Notes under the pieces: generated by a model | What the model saw: the letters and a program-made list of their open reading frames with translations, nothing else | Told to the model about the DNA's origin: nothing | Database searches by the model: none | From: Rhodobacterales bacterium | GTDB lineage: Bacteria > Pseudomonadota > Alphaproteobacteria > Rhizobiales > Stappiaceae | DNA: 64,000 nt | Direction: 5' to 3' | NCBI GenBank assembly: GCA_008107755.1 | Contig: VIRH01000058.1 | Location: 434,001-498,000 of the forward strand | In this document: one piece after another, positions 1 to 9,040 of the stretch | How positions within the stretch are numbered: position 1 is the stretch's first letter | Layout of the letters: every line of letters starts with the position of its first letter | Program-made: the position numbers and the translations under genes

Positions 1-560
1 CGCAACAGATCGCGGCACCGGCTCAGCGCCGGCCAGTCCAGAACCGCCCGACGGGATCTGGCTGCATCGCCATGCCGCTGAAGGCAACCGGCGAGATCGG
101 TCAGAAGACAGGCGCGCCTGAAACCTCCCAGTTCCGCGTCGATATCGACGAGCGCGTCGGCAAGATCCTGGCGAAACTCGGGATCGGAGAGGACGGGTGA
201 TGCAACGAAAGGCAACCCGGTGTGTCCAGCGCCCTGCAATACCTCTGCAATCTGCTCCGGCGGCAGATAGATCATACGGTAAATGAGGCCCTCGCCTGTT
301 CCCGCGCCGCCGTCGTGCAATTCGTCCGGGTGGATCACAATGACCTGCCCGGGCAGAGACGCCCGGCGCTCGCCCCGGTACTGGAACGTCTGGATGCCTG
401 CCATCGTCAACCCGATCGCGTAGGTGTCGTGGCGATGCGGTGAAAAGCCGTTGCCCTTGAACTGCGCTTCTATGCGCTCGATACCGGCTTCCGTCGGCGC
501 AGCGTGGATGCCGTCCTGCCCGCGGACGCACAAACGTTCAATACTATCGCTCTCCCGCAT
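1..560 (-). CDS. AraC-family transcriptional regulator, N-terminal part (runs off left edge)
   Basis: Reading leftward from an ATG at 558-560 gives an open frame with no stop to position 1 (about 186 residues visible). The start reads MRESDSIERLCVRGQDG, and residues around 40-100 carry the cupin-like pattern FSPHRHDTYAIG and VIHPDELHDG, which is the arabinose-binding/dimerisation domain of AraC-type regulators (PF02311). The C-terminal helix-turn-helix pair lies beyond the window, so the effector and target cannot be named. It is divergent from the DUF2000 gene that starts 55 bp away, which suggests that this gene regulates the neighbour; AraC plus DUF2000 pairs are common in proteobacteria. 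Confidence is good for the family and low for the ligand. Confidence 0.8.
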   Translation of the reverse strand, partial: MRESDSIERLCVRGQDGIHAAPTEAGIERIEAQFKGNGFSPHRHDTYAIGLTMAGIQTFQYRGERRASLPGQVIVIHPDELHDGGAGTGEGLIYRMIYLPPEQIAEVLQGAGHTGLPFVASPVLSDPEFRQDLADALVDIDAELGGFRRACLLTDLAGCLQRHGDAARSRRAVLDWPALSRCRDLL

Positions 561-615
561 GACAAGGCTGCGCGCATCATCTCTTTTCTGAAACCCGCGC
601 GTGGAGTTGGAATAC

Positions 616-1023
616 ATGTTCGAAACCAAATTCGTCGTTGTCATCCGCGAGGATCTTGCCGTTTGGCAAAAACTGAATGTCACAGCCTTCCTGGCAACCG
701 GCGTGGCCGCAGCAAAGCCGGACATCATTGGCGAAAATTACCGCGATGCTGCCGGCAATGTCCACCATGCGATGAGTGTTCAGCCGATCATCATCCTGAG
801 TGCGGACGGCGAAACCCTGAAAAAAATCCATGAGAGAACGCTGCGCCGCTGGCAGACGGCAAGTCTCTACATCGACGACATGTTCTCAACCGGTCACGAC
901 GAGGCAAACCGGGCAGTCTTTGCCAGTTATCCGCCCGGTGAAGCGCAGATTGCCGGCATTTCCTTTCACGCCGAAAAGAAGGTCGCCGACAAGATCACGA
1001 AAGGCGCCCGGATGCATGACTGA
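616..1023 (+). CDS. DUF2000 family protein
   Basis: 135 residues beginning MFETKFVVVIREDLAVWQ. The pattern of an N-terminal strand with VVVIREDL, then LNVTAFLATGVA, then a closing AGISFHAEKKVADKI, matches DUF2000 (PF09391), a small family related in fold to peptidyl-tRNA hydrolase II but without a proven reaction. A longer frame begins with GTG at 601, but the GGAG at 603-606 sits 9 bases before the ATG at 616, so that ATG is the better start. It lies divergent from an AraC-type regulator and has no other obvious operon partner. Function unknown. Confidence 0.75.
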   Translation: MFETKFVVVIREDLAVWQKLNVTAFLATGVAAAKPDIIGENYRDAAGNVHHAMSVQPIIILSADGETLKKIHERTLRRWQTASLYIDDMFSTGHDEANRAVFASYPPGEAQIAGISFHAEKKVADKITKGARMHD

Positions 1024-1163
1024 CGAGACCGTCAGTGAGATCAGTGCCTACGCGCCATCTGAAGATGCGCAAAATTTCACCTTGGGCGCGACGTTTGTGG
1101 TCTCGACGCAACGACACCAAGGGGGCAATGTGGCGTCAATGAAAACAGGGGCAGAGGAAACAG

Positions 1164-1331
1164 ATGACAGGTGCCGTCAACACCAGCCTGAGCATTGTGT
1201 TTGGAGACAGCCTGGCGTCAAAACCGACGGAACATGTTGCGCGCTTCCCCGGCAAACGCCTCTTTCCGGTCGACGATCCATGGGAGCTCACCGAAACCGG
1301 TGCGCCTGAGATCTACAGGTGCGCCCTTTGA
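1164..1331 (+). CDS. Small hypothetical ORF (55 aa) coupled to the thioesterase
   Basis: A 55-codon frame starts with ATG at 1164, preceded by AGAGGA at a normal distance, and ends with a TGA whose last base is the first base of the ATG at 1331 of the thioesterase (TGATG overlap). The good ribosome site and exact coupling argue for translation. The product (MTGAVNTSLSIVFGDSL at its start, PWELTETGAPEIYRCAL at its end) has no signal peptide, membrane segment or motif that I recognise. It could be a small protein, a leader that couples translation of the next gene, or the remnant of a longer gene. Confidence 0.4.
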   Translation: MTGAVNTSLSIVFGDSLASKPTEHVARFPGKRLFPVDDPWELTETGAPEIYRCAL

Positions 1332-1786
1332 TGTCTGAACTTTCTCCACAGGCTGCGCGCCCTACCCCGATGCAACGGCATGATTTCAAGGCTTTTCAAC
1401 ATATCCCCACCAGGTGGATGGATGTCGATATCTACGGTCACGTCAACAACGTGCAGTATTTGAGCTATTTCGACACCGCGGTAAACGCATGGTATGTCGA
1501 GAACGGCCTTCTGGATCCGGTGAAGAGTTCGCAGATCTTTCTCGTCGTTGAGACGGGCTGCCATTACTTTGCCGAACTGACGTTCCCCTCAAGCGTTGCC
1601 GCAGGATTGAAAATCGAAAAACTCGGCAGCAGCTCTGTGGTTTTCAGGGTCGGGTTGTTTTCCGGTGAAGATACGGCGACGGCCGCGCACGGTCGCTTCG
1701 TCCATGTCCATGTGGACCGCGCGAGCCGCCGGCCAGCGCCTATGGACGAAACGAAACGGCGCACTCTAGCGGCCTTGATGGACTGA
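1331..1786 (+). CDS. Acyl-CoA thioesterase, hotdog fold (4-hydroxybenzoyl-CoA thioesterase/YbgC/FadM-like)
   Basis: 151 residues from ATG 1331 (an upstream in-frame start at 1319 lacks a ribosome site). The stretch RWMDVDIYGHVNNVQYLSYFD at about residues 28-48 contains the family signature D-x-x-GHVNN-x-x-Y, in which the Asp (D33) is the catalytic base or nucleophile of the 4HBT group; the later residues form the hotdog sheet. The enzyme would hydrolyse acyl-CoA thioesters in the cytoplasm; chain length and substrate cannot be told from sequence. Translationally coupled to a 55-residue ORF through a TGATG overlap. Confidence 0.85.
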   Translation: MSELSPQAARPTPMQRHDFKAFQHIPTRWMDVDIYGHVNNVQYLSYFDTAVNAWYVENGLLDPVKSSQIFLVVETGCHYFAELTFPSSVAAGLKIEKLGSSSVVFRVGLFSGEDTATAAHGRFVHVHVDRASRRPAPMDETKRRTLAALMD

Positions 1787-1968
1787 AGCGCCGGCCGGAG
1801 AAACCTCTCACGGTTCACCGGTCGTCAACCGCACGTTCACAGGAAAACCTGTGCAAACCGGTCGGCACCATTCACAGCCTGCAAACAGGAAAACCACAAC
1901 TTGTTCAGAGCTTGTCCACAGGTTGCACACACTCTTGGACCGCCCCCAACCAAGCGCGGAAACGGCCG

Positions 1969-2448
1969 TCAGCCCATCGTCTTCATGATGCGCGACTTCT
2001 CGCGCTGCCAATCCCGCTTCTTTTCCGTCTCACGCTTGTCATGAAGCTTCTTACCGCGTGCAAGCGCCAGTTCCAGCTTCGCCCTGCCCTGCGCATTGAA
2101 ATAAAGCTTCAGCGGGACAATCGTCTTGCCTTCCTTCTGCACAGCACCGGCGAGCTTGCCGATCTCGCGTTTGTGCAGCAGCAGCTTTCGCGGGCGGCGC
2201 GGTTCGTGGTTGAACCGGTTCGCTTGCAGGTACTCCGGAATATAGACGTTGTAGATCCAGAGTTCTCCGCCATATTCGGCCGCATAGGATTCGGCAATGT
2301 TGGCCTTGCCGGTGCGCAGGGATTTCACTTCCGTGCCCTTGAGCTCGATCCCTGCTTCCAGCGTGTCCTCAATTTCGAAATTGAACCGGGCCTTCCGGTT
2401 GTCGGAAATGATTGTCCGGCCCGGATCGCCCCCTTTTTTCGGAGCCAT
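1969..2448 (-). CDS. smpB: SsrA-binding protein SmpB
   Basis: 159 residues. SmpB binds tmRNA (SsrA) and delivers it to stalled ribosomes in trans-translation. The conserved core is visible: [38 protein letters not shown], the central beta-barrel with [12 protein letters not shown], and the C-terminal basic tail [19 protein letters not shown] that enters the mRNA channel. Length is as expected. It is transcribed in the same direction as dapA (2484-3362), with only 35 bp between them, a conserved arrangement in Hyphomicrobiales. Confidence 0.98.
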   Translation of the reverse strand: MAPKKGGDPGRTIISDNRKARFNFEIEDTLEAGIELKGTEVKSLRTGKANIAESYAAEYGGELWIYNVYIPEYLQANRFNHEPRRPRKLLLHKREIGKLAGAVQKEGKTIVPLKLYFNAQGRAKLELALARGKKLHDKRETEKKRDWQREKSRIMKTMG

Positions 2449-2483
2449 TGTTATCCTCTCGGATGCCAGTGCACCCTGTTTAC

Positions 2484-3362
2484 CTAGTTGATCAGACCTG
2501 CGTGAGCCATTGCTGCACGGATCTCTGTTTGCCCGGCTTCAGACACCGGAACCAGCGGGAGCCGAAGTTCTGCTTCGATCATCCCAAGCAGCGACAGAGC
2601 GTATTTTGCTCCGCCCGGGCTTGGCTCAAGGAACATCGCGCGGTGCAGCGGTGCCAGTCGGTCCTGGTATTCAAGCGCCTTCTTGAAGTCGCCCGCCAGG
2701 GTCGCAGCCTGAAACTCGGCGCAGAGGCGCGGCGCGACATTGGCCGTTACCGATATGCAGCCGACGCCGCCATGCGCGTTGAAGCCGAGTGCCGAAATGT
2801 CCTCGCCCGAAAGTTGGACGAAGTCAGGACCACATAGATGGCGCTGACGGCTGATTTTTGAAAGGTCCGCTGTCGCATCTTTCACTCCCTTGACGTTTTT
2901 GCACTCGTGATAGAGGTCGGCCATCGTCTCCGGCGTCATATCAATGATAGAGCGCCCTGGAATGTTGTAGATGATGATCGGCAGTCCGACGGCATTGTCG
3001 ACAGCCTTGAAATGCGCTTTCAATCCAGCCTGGTTCGGCTTGTTGTAATATGGCGTCACGACAAGTACAGCATCAGCGCCAGCCTTTTCGGCATGCTGGG
3101 CGAAATCGATCGCCTCGATCGTGTTGTTGGAACCGGCTCCGGCGATGACCGGAACCCGGCCGGCGGCCGCTTCGACGCACAGTTCAATCACACGCTTATG
3201 CTCGTCATGAGTCAGTGTAGGGCTTTCGCCGGTGGTGCCGACCGGTACCAACCCGCTGGACCCTTCTCCGATCTGCCATTCCACGAAGTCCTGAAACCGT
3301 TTTTCATCAAGCGCTCCGCCCTTGAATGGCGTGATCAGCGCTGGCATCGAGCCCTTGAACAT
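2484..3362 (-). CDS. dapA: 4-hydroxy-tetrahydrodipicolinate synthase
   Basis: 292 residues, the usual length. Condenses pyruvate with aspartate semialdehyde in lysine and diaminopimelate synthesis. All active-site residues can be read: T44 in GTTGES, Y106 in [12 protein letters not shown]132 in IIYNIPGR, R137, and the Schiff-base lysine K161 in VKGVKDAT. The start ATG is in [13 protein letters not shown], the normal N-terminus. It is followed by smpB. A second, diverged copy lies at 45136-46014; this one, with the conserved smpB neighbour, is more likely the biosynthetic enzyme. Confidence 0.95.
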   Translation of the reverse strand: MFKGSMPALITPFKGGALDEKRFQDFVEWQIGEGSSGLVPVGTTGESPTLTHDEHKRVIELCVEAAAGRVPVIAGAGSNNTIEAIDFAQHAEKAGADAVLVVTPYYNKPNQAGLKAHFKAVDNAVGLPIIIYNIPGRSIIDMTPETMADLYHECKNVKGVKDATADLSKISRQRHLCGPDFVQLSGEDISALGFNAHGGVGCISVTANVAPRLCAEFQAATLAGDFKKALEYQDRLAPLHRAMFLEPSPGGAKYALSLLGMIEAELRLPLVPVSEAGQTEIRAAMAHAGLIN

Positions 3363-3801
3363 CTCGGTTTCCTCTCGGACAAATATCGTGGTTTTCTTTT
3401 TCTGAATGCAACCGGATCCCGGTGGAGGCGCACCATACTCACCTGCCCGACGAGGGGCAATGCCGGAGACGCCGCTTGGACCCGTTCTTGCGATTTTCTA
3501 TCGTCTAATGAGACGTCTTGGCGACACAATTCACATCGTCCGAAACGTTTTTCTCGCGCCACAACTGGGCTAACCTGGATCTCCCCGGCGCCATTGATCC
3601 ACTTGAGCAGATGGAGAACAAAACTCTCGCCCTGCCTGAGCCCTCAGCCGCCGATCTTCTTCATGCTCTTTCGCCTTCTGGGTGCCACCAAGTCTGCCAC
3701 TACGGAGCAGCGGCCACGAACTCTTCCTATTGTCAGTCTTTCCAAAACATCAGTATCCTGACGTGAACGACGGCGAGGAAAGAAAGTTTCGGGAGGAAGA
3801 C
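3363..3801. other. Intergenic region between dapA and the alpha/beta hydrolase
   Basis: 439 bp between two divergent genes. Frames here are short, mutually overlapping and lack ribosome sites or recognisable products. The only clear signal is the GGGAGGA ribosome site at 3791-3797 for the hydrolase. In related genomes a lytic transglycosylase is often found upstream of dapA; none is present here (an MltB-type gene lies at 15.6 kb). Confidence 0.6.
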
Positions 3802-4728
3802 ATGTCGGCAACACAGCGTAGCGCACCTCAACAGGGTGCTGCATCGGGCTTGCCTGCCTGCAGGGAGTTCACCTGGAAGAGCCACGACGGGCTGACGCTG
3901 TCAGGCTGCAGCTGGTTGCCGGGGAACGTCAATGCTGCTGAAGAGAATATACCGGTCCTTTGCCTTCCCGGCCTGTCGAGAAATGTTCGCGATTTCAAAG
4001 ACATCGCAGCCTTTCTTCAACATCGCGGCCATTGCGTTCATGCGCTTGACTATCGCGGTCGAGGCAAAAGCGACTGGGATCAGGACTGGAGCAATTATTC
4101 CATACCGGTCGAAGCGCGCGATATCGATGCCGCGATCGACATGCTTGGGCTGAAGCGGTTCGTCCTTCTTGGCACCTCGCGGGGCGGATTGCACGCACTC
4201 ACCATGGCGGAAAAGTACCCAAAATCGAGAATGGCAGGCGTCATCTTCAATGATATCGGCCCGCACATCGAAATGCCTGCCATTCATCGGATTACAGAAT
4301 CGATCGGACGAGACATGGAACTCGGCTCGGATGAGGATGCTGCCCGCAATGAGCTTGCACGAAGATTGGGCCCGCAATTTCCGGAGTTTGGACCGGACGA
4401 CTGGGACAAGCTGGTGCGGCAACTCGCCTCGCATCGTGACGGAACACTCGTCCTTGATTACGACCCGGCGATCGCACACCAGTTTGCGGCATTAGCGGAA
4501 AGCTCATCGGCGCCCGAACTCTGGAACGAATTCCAAAATCTGACGGACCGCCCGGTTCTTGTCCTGCGCGGCGAACACTCCGATCTTCTCAGTCCGGAAA
4601 CCTGTCGCCGCATGCTGGAAATGCACTCCGGCGCCGACCTTCAGATGGTCGCCGGACAGGGCCACGCCCCCGTGCTATGGGACTCCGAAACGCAGGAAGT
4701 AATTGCCAGGTTTCTGAGAAAATTCTGA
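3802..4728 (+). CDS. Alpha/beta hydrolase
   Basis: 308 residues from ATG 3802, which has GGGAGGA 5 bases upstream; a longer frame from 3682 has no such site. The alpha/beta hydrolase triad is complete: nucleophile S126 in GTSRGG, acid D261 in RGEHSDLL, base H288 in GQGHAP. The strand LCLPGLSRN and the motif ALDYRGRGKSDWD are typical of the epoxide hydrolase/ester hydrolase branch. No signal peptide, so cytoplasmic. Substrate unknown. It stands alone between dapA (divergent) and the porin (convergent). Confidence 0.85.
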   Translation: MSATQRSAPQQGAASGLPACREFTWKSHDGLTLSGCSWLPGNVNAAEENIPVLCLPGLSRNVRDFKDIAAFLQHRGHCVHALDYRGRGKSDWDQDWSNYSIPVEARDIDAAIDMLGLKRFVLLGTSRGGLHALTMAEKYPKSRMAGVIFNDIGPHIEMPAIHRITESIGRDMELGSDEDAARNELARRLGPQFPEFGPDDWDKLVRQLASHRDGTLVLDYDPAIAHQFAALAESSSAPELWNEFQNLTDRPVLVLRGEHSDLLSPETCRRMLEMHSGADLQMVAGQGHAPVLWDSETQEVIARFLRKF

Positions 4729-4962
4729 TTTTCGATGCAGTCCCGATCGCGCGGAACCTTGCGGTGCTTTGAGTGACCGACCGTCGCCGAATGTATAAGC
4801 CGCACCGCATCGGATAACTGATTTAGCGGACAGCGCTTCTTGCGACGCGTTTCTTCTGACGCGTTTTTGCCAGCGTGGTTTTCATGGTGCGATGAAACAA
4901 AGTCCGCGTGGGGTGATCGCTCAAAGGCCCCAAGGCATCAATCCTTAGAACCACACCCCAGT

Positions 4963-5000
4963 TACAAAAAAAGAAAACCCGGCGTTTCCGCCGGGTTTTC
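4963..5000 (-). terminator. Intrinsic terminator of the porin gene
   Basis: An 11-bp perfect stem (4974-4984 with 4989-4999) with a 4-base loop, followed on the minus strand by a T-rich tail (the plus strand reads CAAAAAAAG at 4965-4973). It begins 25 bases after the porin stop codon and is the clearest rho-independent terminator in the left half of the window. Confidence 0.9.
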
Positions 5001-5024
5001 CATCAAACCTCGATTGAGGATTGA

Positions 5025-6188
5025 TTAGAAGGTGCGCTGCATACGAACACCGAAGAGGAGTTCATCAACATCGTCTTCACCGTCGGCCTGAGTGTTGGCG
5101 TAACCAACGTCAGCACCGATTTCCAGACCGGAGACCGGCTGCCAAACAACAGAACCGTCGACTGCGTAACGGTTGAAGTCGTCGAAGCCTTCTGCCTGGT
5201 CGAGGTCCATGAAGGAACCGTCGAGAGCAAGACCGATCGTGGAGGTTGCCTGGATGTAGGCACCAGCCGACAGGGAGTAACCAGTGGAGGTGTCGCCGTT
5301 CGAACCGAAGTCAGACACGGTCACGCCACCAACGGTGCCGCTTGCGCCGAGGTAGCTCAGAGCGCCGTCAGCATAGAAACCCTGGAAGAAGATGTTCGAA
5401 CCCGGAGTGATCATCGGCAGGTTGAACACAACGCCACCGCCAACTGCGAAGCCGAGGTCGTCTTCAGCACCGTCGAGGGTAATACCAGTCTGGTAGGACG
5501 AAGCAGTGTCCGGGTAGACCTGGTGCAGAGCACCGGACAGCTGTGCGGAACCCCAACCCTGGGAAACAGCAAGAGCTGCAACGAAGTCAGGCATGCGAGT
5601 GCCGCCGTATGCGCCAACTTCACGTGCGGAACGATCTTCAACAGCGAGGGTCGCGGAGAAGCCGTTGCCGAAAGCAGCGGTGTAAGCGAGCTGGTTGACC
5701 GTCTGGTCGGACCAGTTACGGGTGACAACACCCATGAATGTCTGACCGGTGAAGATGTCGAAGTTCGACGTTGCATAACCTGCGGTCATGCCGCCCCACT
5801 GGATGTAGGCTTTGTCGAGCTGAACGGACAGAACGCCGTTTTCAGCGCGCTGGCTGAGTGCAGAGTATGCACGCAGGGTGCCGAACTGGGTAGCGGTACG
5901 AGCGTCGAGGTAGGCGTAAGCCTGGGTACGCCAGGTGTAGCCATCAGCGTCGCGGGTGCCCCATGCGCCGTCTTCGAGAACGTTGTTCACGACGAACTGG
6001 GTACGGATACGACCGCCAACTTTCAGGCAGGTTTCGGTGCCCGGGATGTAGTAGAAGGTGGAACCGTAGGCGTCACAGATACGGACGTAGTCAACCGGCT
6101 CCGGAGCAACCGGAAGGTCGGCTGCCTGTGCGGTGGTTGCGGCAGCAGCAGCTGCAGCAGCGCCGAGCATCATGCTCTTGAATTTCAT
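5025..6188 (-). CDS. Major outer-membrane porin, alphaproteobacterial Omp2b type
   Basis: 387 residues from ATG 6188, chosen because GGAGG lies at the right distance; a longer frame starts at 6209. Residues 1-22 are a signal peptide (MKFKSMMLGAAAAAAAATTAQA). The mature start ADLPVAPEPVDYVRICDAYG, then FYYIPGTETCLKVGGRIR, is the hallmark of the PF02530 porins of Hyphomicrobiales such as Brucella Omp2b. The chain ends in F, as outer-membrane barrels do (GVRMQRTF). It would form a trimeric 16-strand general diffusion channel. Monocistronic: long leader region upstream, strong terminator downstream. Its low use of rare codons fits high expression. Confidence 0.95.
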   Translation of the reverse strand: MKFKSMMLGAAAAAAAATTAQAADLPVAPEPVDYVRICDAYGSTFYYIPGTETCLKVGGRIRTQFVVNNVLEDGAWGTRDADGYTWRTQAYAYLDARTATQFGTLRAYSALSQRAENGVLSVQLDKAYIQWGGMTAGYATSNFDIFTGQTFMGVVTRNWSDQTVNQLAYTAAFGNGFSATLAVEDRSAREVGAYGGTRMPDFVAALAVSQGWGSAQLSGALHQVYPDTASSYQTGITLDGAEDDLGFAVGGGVVFNLPMITPGSNIFFQGFYADGALSYLGASGTVGGVTVSDFGSNGDTSTGYSLSAGAYIQATSTIGLALDGSFMDLDQAEGFDDFNRYAVDGSVVWQPVSGLEIGADVGYANTQADGEDDVDELLFGVRMQRTF

Positions 6189-6904
6189 TTTGACCTCCAA
6201 ATCAGTCATTTCAATCGGTACTCGAAAGAAGCACCATTGTCCCCGCGAATAGTCTCTGAGTTTGCCACCTTGCGGAGGTTGGATGTCCGTGGCTGCAAAT
6301 CAGTGCGGCTCGAAGCCGCTCGCAAAATGACCATACGCATCCCGGTTGGCGGTTCAACTACGAATGCAGGTTCGACACCCTCCGGGGGCTGTTTTCAAAA
6401 ACCGGTGTTGCGCGAATGTCACAAAAACGGTGCCCCTGTTTAGATTCTGTTAGGGAAATCAGCCATTCCCGGCTGTTTTCAGCCCGTTTGCAGCAGGTTC
6501 GCGACTGCATCTTGCCAAGGATTGAGAGACATTTCCGGAATCGAATCCCGCCGGACGCGTCTTTTTGAGGGGGGACGGCCCGGCAGGTGGGAAGCTGCCG
6601 GGCCGCATGACTGACTGGAGATCGGGATTTCACAGTCAGAACTGGCCGATTCTCAGAATCGACCGATTCCTTCGGACAACCGTTCCAGGTCTCTGACCTG
6701 CCGGTCGATGTCCACCGAACCAAGTTTACCGCAAATCGTGACCATTTCTAAGCACGTTTGACAAAAACGCTTTGCGATTCCTGCAACAGCGTAAACGCTC
6801 GCCCGATTCTGCGGCCGGGTCCGGAAACGGGAAATCTGTCCAGAACGTTTCTCAAGCCGGCGCGTTCGCCGCGGCAGAGAAGAAGATGTGCTGCGGGGCA
6901 GCCG
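6189..6904. other. Long non-coding gap upstream of the porin, containing a perfect hairpin
   Basis: 716 bp between the porin start and the pbpC stop. It should hold the porin promoter and a long 5' leader. A frame on the minus strand at 6358-6723 (121 codons) lacks a ribosome site and has an implausible Arg/Ser-rich composition, so I do not call it. The one structured element is the hairpin listed separately at 6576-6605. Confidence 0.6.
6576..6605. repeat. Orphan perfect inverted repeat
   Basis: An 11-bp perfect stem CGGCCCGGCAG (6576-6586) and CTGCCGGGCCG (6595-6605) with an 8-base loop. There is no T-tract on either side, so it is not a textbook terminator. It lies about 300 bp beyond the pbpC stop on the minus strand and about 390 bp upstream of the porin start; it may be a rho-dependent or mRNA-stabilising structure, or a protein-binding site. 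Confidence 0.5.
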
Positions 6905-9037
6905 CTATTTGAGTTGAACGCCGATCCGGGCGGCCCCACCCGTCGAATCCATGACCGTGATATCGGCGAACCCGGATGATTCCGGTGTCCAGACCAACTG
7001 GCTGTCGAAATGACTGCTCGTCTGGGGCAGGCCGTTGACCATGAATAGGTAGGGACGATGCCCCCCGCGCACCTTGACGACCAGTGGCGTGCCCCCAGGT
7101 CCGGCACGTTTCCTGGCGTCAAGTCCAAGATCAAGCACAGCCCCGTCCGGCGGATAGGCGATCTGAAGAACGTTTCCATTACTGGCGGCATGGGGGCGTG
7201 TAATGACACGGGCATATCTCAGAGCCTGGGGAACAGCATCGTGTTCGGCAATCAGTGCATCGTCGGGCGCTCGCGGCAGCGGCACCCTTTCAGGCCCTAG
7301 CTTCTGGAAGGCGTCAAAGAGAATCGGCACTGCGGCATCGGCACCGGTCTGCCCCGGGACAGGAGACCCGTCCGGGCGCCCCACCCAGATGGAGACGACG
7401 TGCCGGCCGTCGTAGCCCACGGCCCAGGCGTCCCGGTACCCATAGGCCGTGCCAGTCTTGTAGGCGATCTGCCGGGTCTGCTTTCCCTGAACCTGCGGAA
7501 GTCCGGAAAGAATATCGCTGACAAGCCAGGACGCCTTTCTTGAAAGAAGAGGCAGGTGGCTCGGCATCTCCTCATTCTTCTTACAGGAGCTTCGGCATGA
7601 CGTGAGGGTGACCGGATCGCCTCCCCGCGCCAACGCGGCATAAGCCTGGGTAAGGTCGTAGAGCGTCATACCCAGCCCGCCAAGACCGATCGCAAGGCCA
7701 GGTGCCGCCCCCTTCTCCATCACCGGTCGCACACCCGCCCGCTTGAGGCGTGCCAGAAGTCTGGTGGGTCCTGTGGCTTCCAGCAATTGAATGGCAGGTG
7801 TGTTGAGTGAGAGCTGAAGAGCTTCGCGAAGCGTAACGGTTCCCTGATAACCCTGGTCGAAATTGGTCGGCTGGTAGCCACCGATATCCGTCGGCCGGTC
7901 ATCAATGAAACTGCCCGGCACACCGATGCCTTCTTCAAAGGCGAGACCATATATGAATGGCTTCAGCGTGGAGCCGGGAGACCGGGCCGCACGCGTCATG
8001 TCCACATGTCCGAGGCGGGCCGTTGCCAGCATGTTCGGCGCACCGATGCTGGCAAGCACCTCGCCTGTCTTGTGGTCGGCGACAAGAACGGCCATGGAGA
8101 TTGGCGCTGGATAGGCTGCGATCTTGTATCTTGCAAGGTCTTCCAGGGCTGCCTGCAGGTCACGGTCCAGTGTCAGCCTGTGAACGGTGACACCGGGCGC
8201 ATCAGCCCGTGCCTTGCGGCTTTCGTGCGGCGCGATAAACGGCATGGCGTGCCGCGTGCCTCGGACAGGCTCTCTTGCGGCGGAGTGCGCATCCTCTTCA
8301 CTCAGCACTCCGGCGGCCACGGCGCGCTCCAGTACCCTGTTGCGCGCCGCCCGTGCACTGTCGGCCGCCCTGTCGGGACGACGCGTTTCCGGGCTCTGTG
8401 GCAGGGCGACAAGAAGGGCCGCCTCCGCAGGTGTAAGACGCTTCGGCTCTTTTCCGAACCAGGTGAGGCTTGCCGCCCTCACCCCTTCGAGGTTTCCGCC
8501 AAATGGTGCGCGCAGAACATAGAGATGCAGAATCTCGGTCTTGGAAAGAGCGCTTTCGAGCTGCACGGCCTTCAGGACCTGCTCATATTTACGCTGGAGC
8601 GATCTCGTCGGGCTTTCGTCAAGAAGCCTTGCGACCTGCATCGTCAGCGTTGATCCGCCGGAGACGATCCGCCCAGCCCTCAGGCTCTGCAGCGCGGAGC
8701 GTGCGAAAGCCATGGGATCGACGCCTCCGTGTTCCAGGAAGCGTCTGTCCTCGAAGGCCATGAGCAGCTTGAAATAGAGAGGATCGATCTCGTCCGGACG
8801 CACCGGCAGGCGCCATTTGTCGTCCTGGCTCGTGAAGGCCCTCAAAAGCCGGTCGTCCCGGTCAAGAACGACTTCGGACAACGGCAGCGCTTCGATATCC
8901 GGCACGGGCGTCAGACTGTCGTAGTCACTGAACACCTGCAGAGCGGCACAGAACGACAGGGAAACGACCGCGATCGTCGCTGCGGCCGTCGCCTGTCCCC
9001 ACCTTGCCCAACGCCGTTGAGAGCCGGACATCGTCAT
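6905..9037 (-). CDS. pbpC: Penicillin-binding protein 1C (bifunctional GT51 glycosyltransferase/transpeptidase-like)
   Basis: 710 residues. A single N-terminal membrane anchor (about 15-37) is followed by the GT51 domain with catalytic E96 in MAFEDRRF and the GGSTLTMQ motif at 127-134, then the penicillin-binding domain with S356-T-L-K359, S410-L-N412 and K527-T-G, and a C-terminal BiPBP_C domain (about 610-710). It makes or repairs peptidoglycan glycan strands in the periplasm. It follows the alpha-2-macroglobulin gene by 3 bp, the classic pbpC-yfhM pairing, in which the macroglobulin is thought to trap proteases after wall breaches that PbpC repairs. A second ATG at 9031 is an equally good start. 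Confidence 0.95.
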   Translation of the reverse strand: MTMSGSQRRWARWGQATAAATIAVVSLSFCAALQVFSDYDSLTPVPDIEALPLSEVVLDRDDRLLRAFTSQDDKWRLPVRPDEIDPLYFKLLMAFEDRRFLEHGGVDPMAFARSALQSLRAGRIVSGGSTLTMQVARLLDESPTRSLQRKYEQVLKAVQLESALSKTEILHLYVLRAPFGGNLEGVRAASLTWFGKEPKRLTPAEAALLVALPQSPETRRPDRAADSARAARNRVLERAVAAGVLSEEDAHSAAREPVRGTRHAMPFIAPHESRKARADAPGVTVHRLTLDRDLQAALEDLARYKIAAYPAPISMAVLVADHKTGEVLASIGAPNMLATARLGHVDMTRAARSPGSTLKPFIYGLAFEEGIGVPGSFIDDRPTDIGGYQPTNFDQGYQGTVTLREALQLSLNTPAIQLLEATGPTRLLARLKRAGVRPVMEKGAAPGLAIGLGGLGMTLYDLTQAYAALARGGDPVTLTSCRSSCKKNEEMPSHLPLLSRKASWLVSDILSGLPQVQGKQTRQIAYKTGTAYGYRDAWAVGYDGRHVVSIWVGRPDGSPVPGQTGADAAVPILFDAFQKLGPERVPLPRAPDDALIAEHDAVPQALRYARVITRPHAASNGNVLQIAYPPDGAVLDLGLDARKRAGPGGTPLVVKVRGGHRPYLFMVNGLPQTSSHFDSQLVWTPESSGFADITVMDSTGGAARIGVQLK

Positions 9038-9040
9038 GCC

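Noticed and set aside
1913-1921. TTGTCCACA, one base from a DnaA box, with nearby CACAGG-AAAA-CCTGTG at 1838-1853
   Set aside because: A single near-match; no cluster of boxes, A/T-rich unwinding region or replication genes nearby.
5523-6443. 306-codon plus-strand frame
   Set aside because: It lies antisense to the porin, with a composition typical of a reading shadow and no domain.
6358-6723. 121-codon minus-strand frame upstream of the porin
   Set aside because: No ribosome site, no ATG start with support, and random-looking composition.
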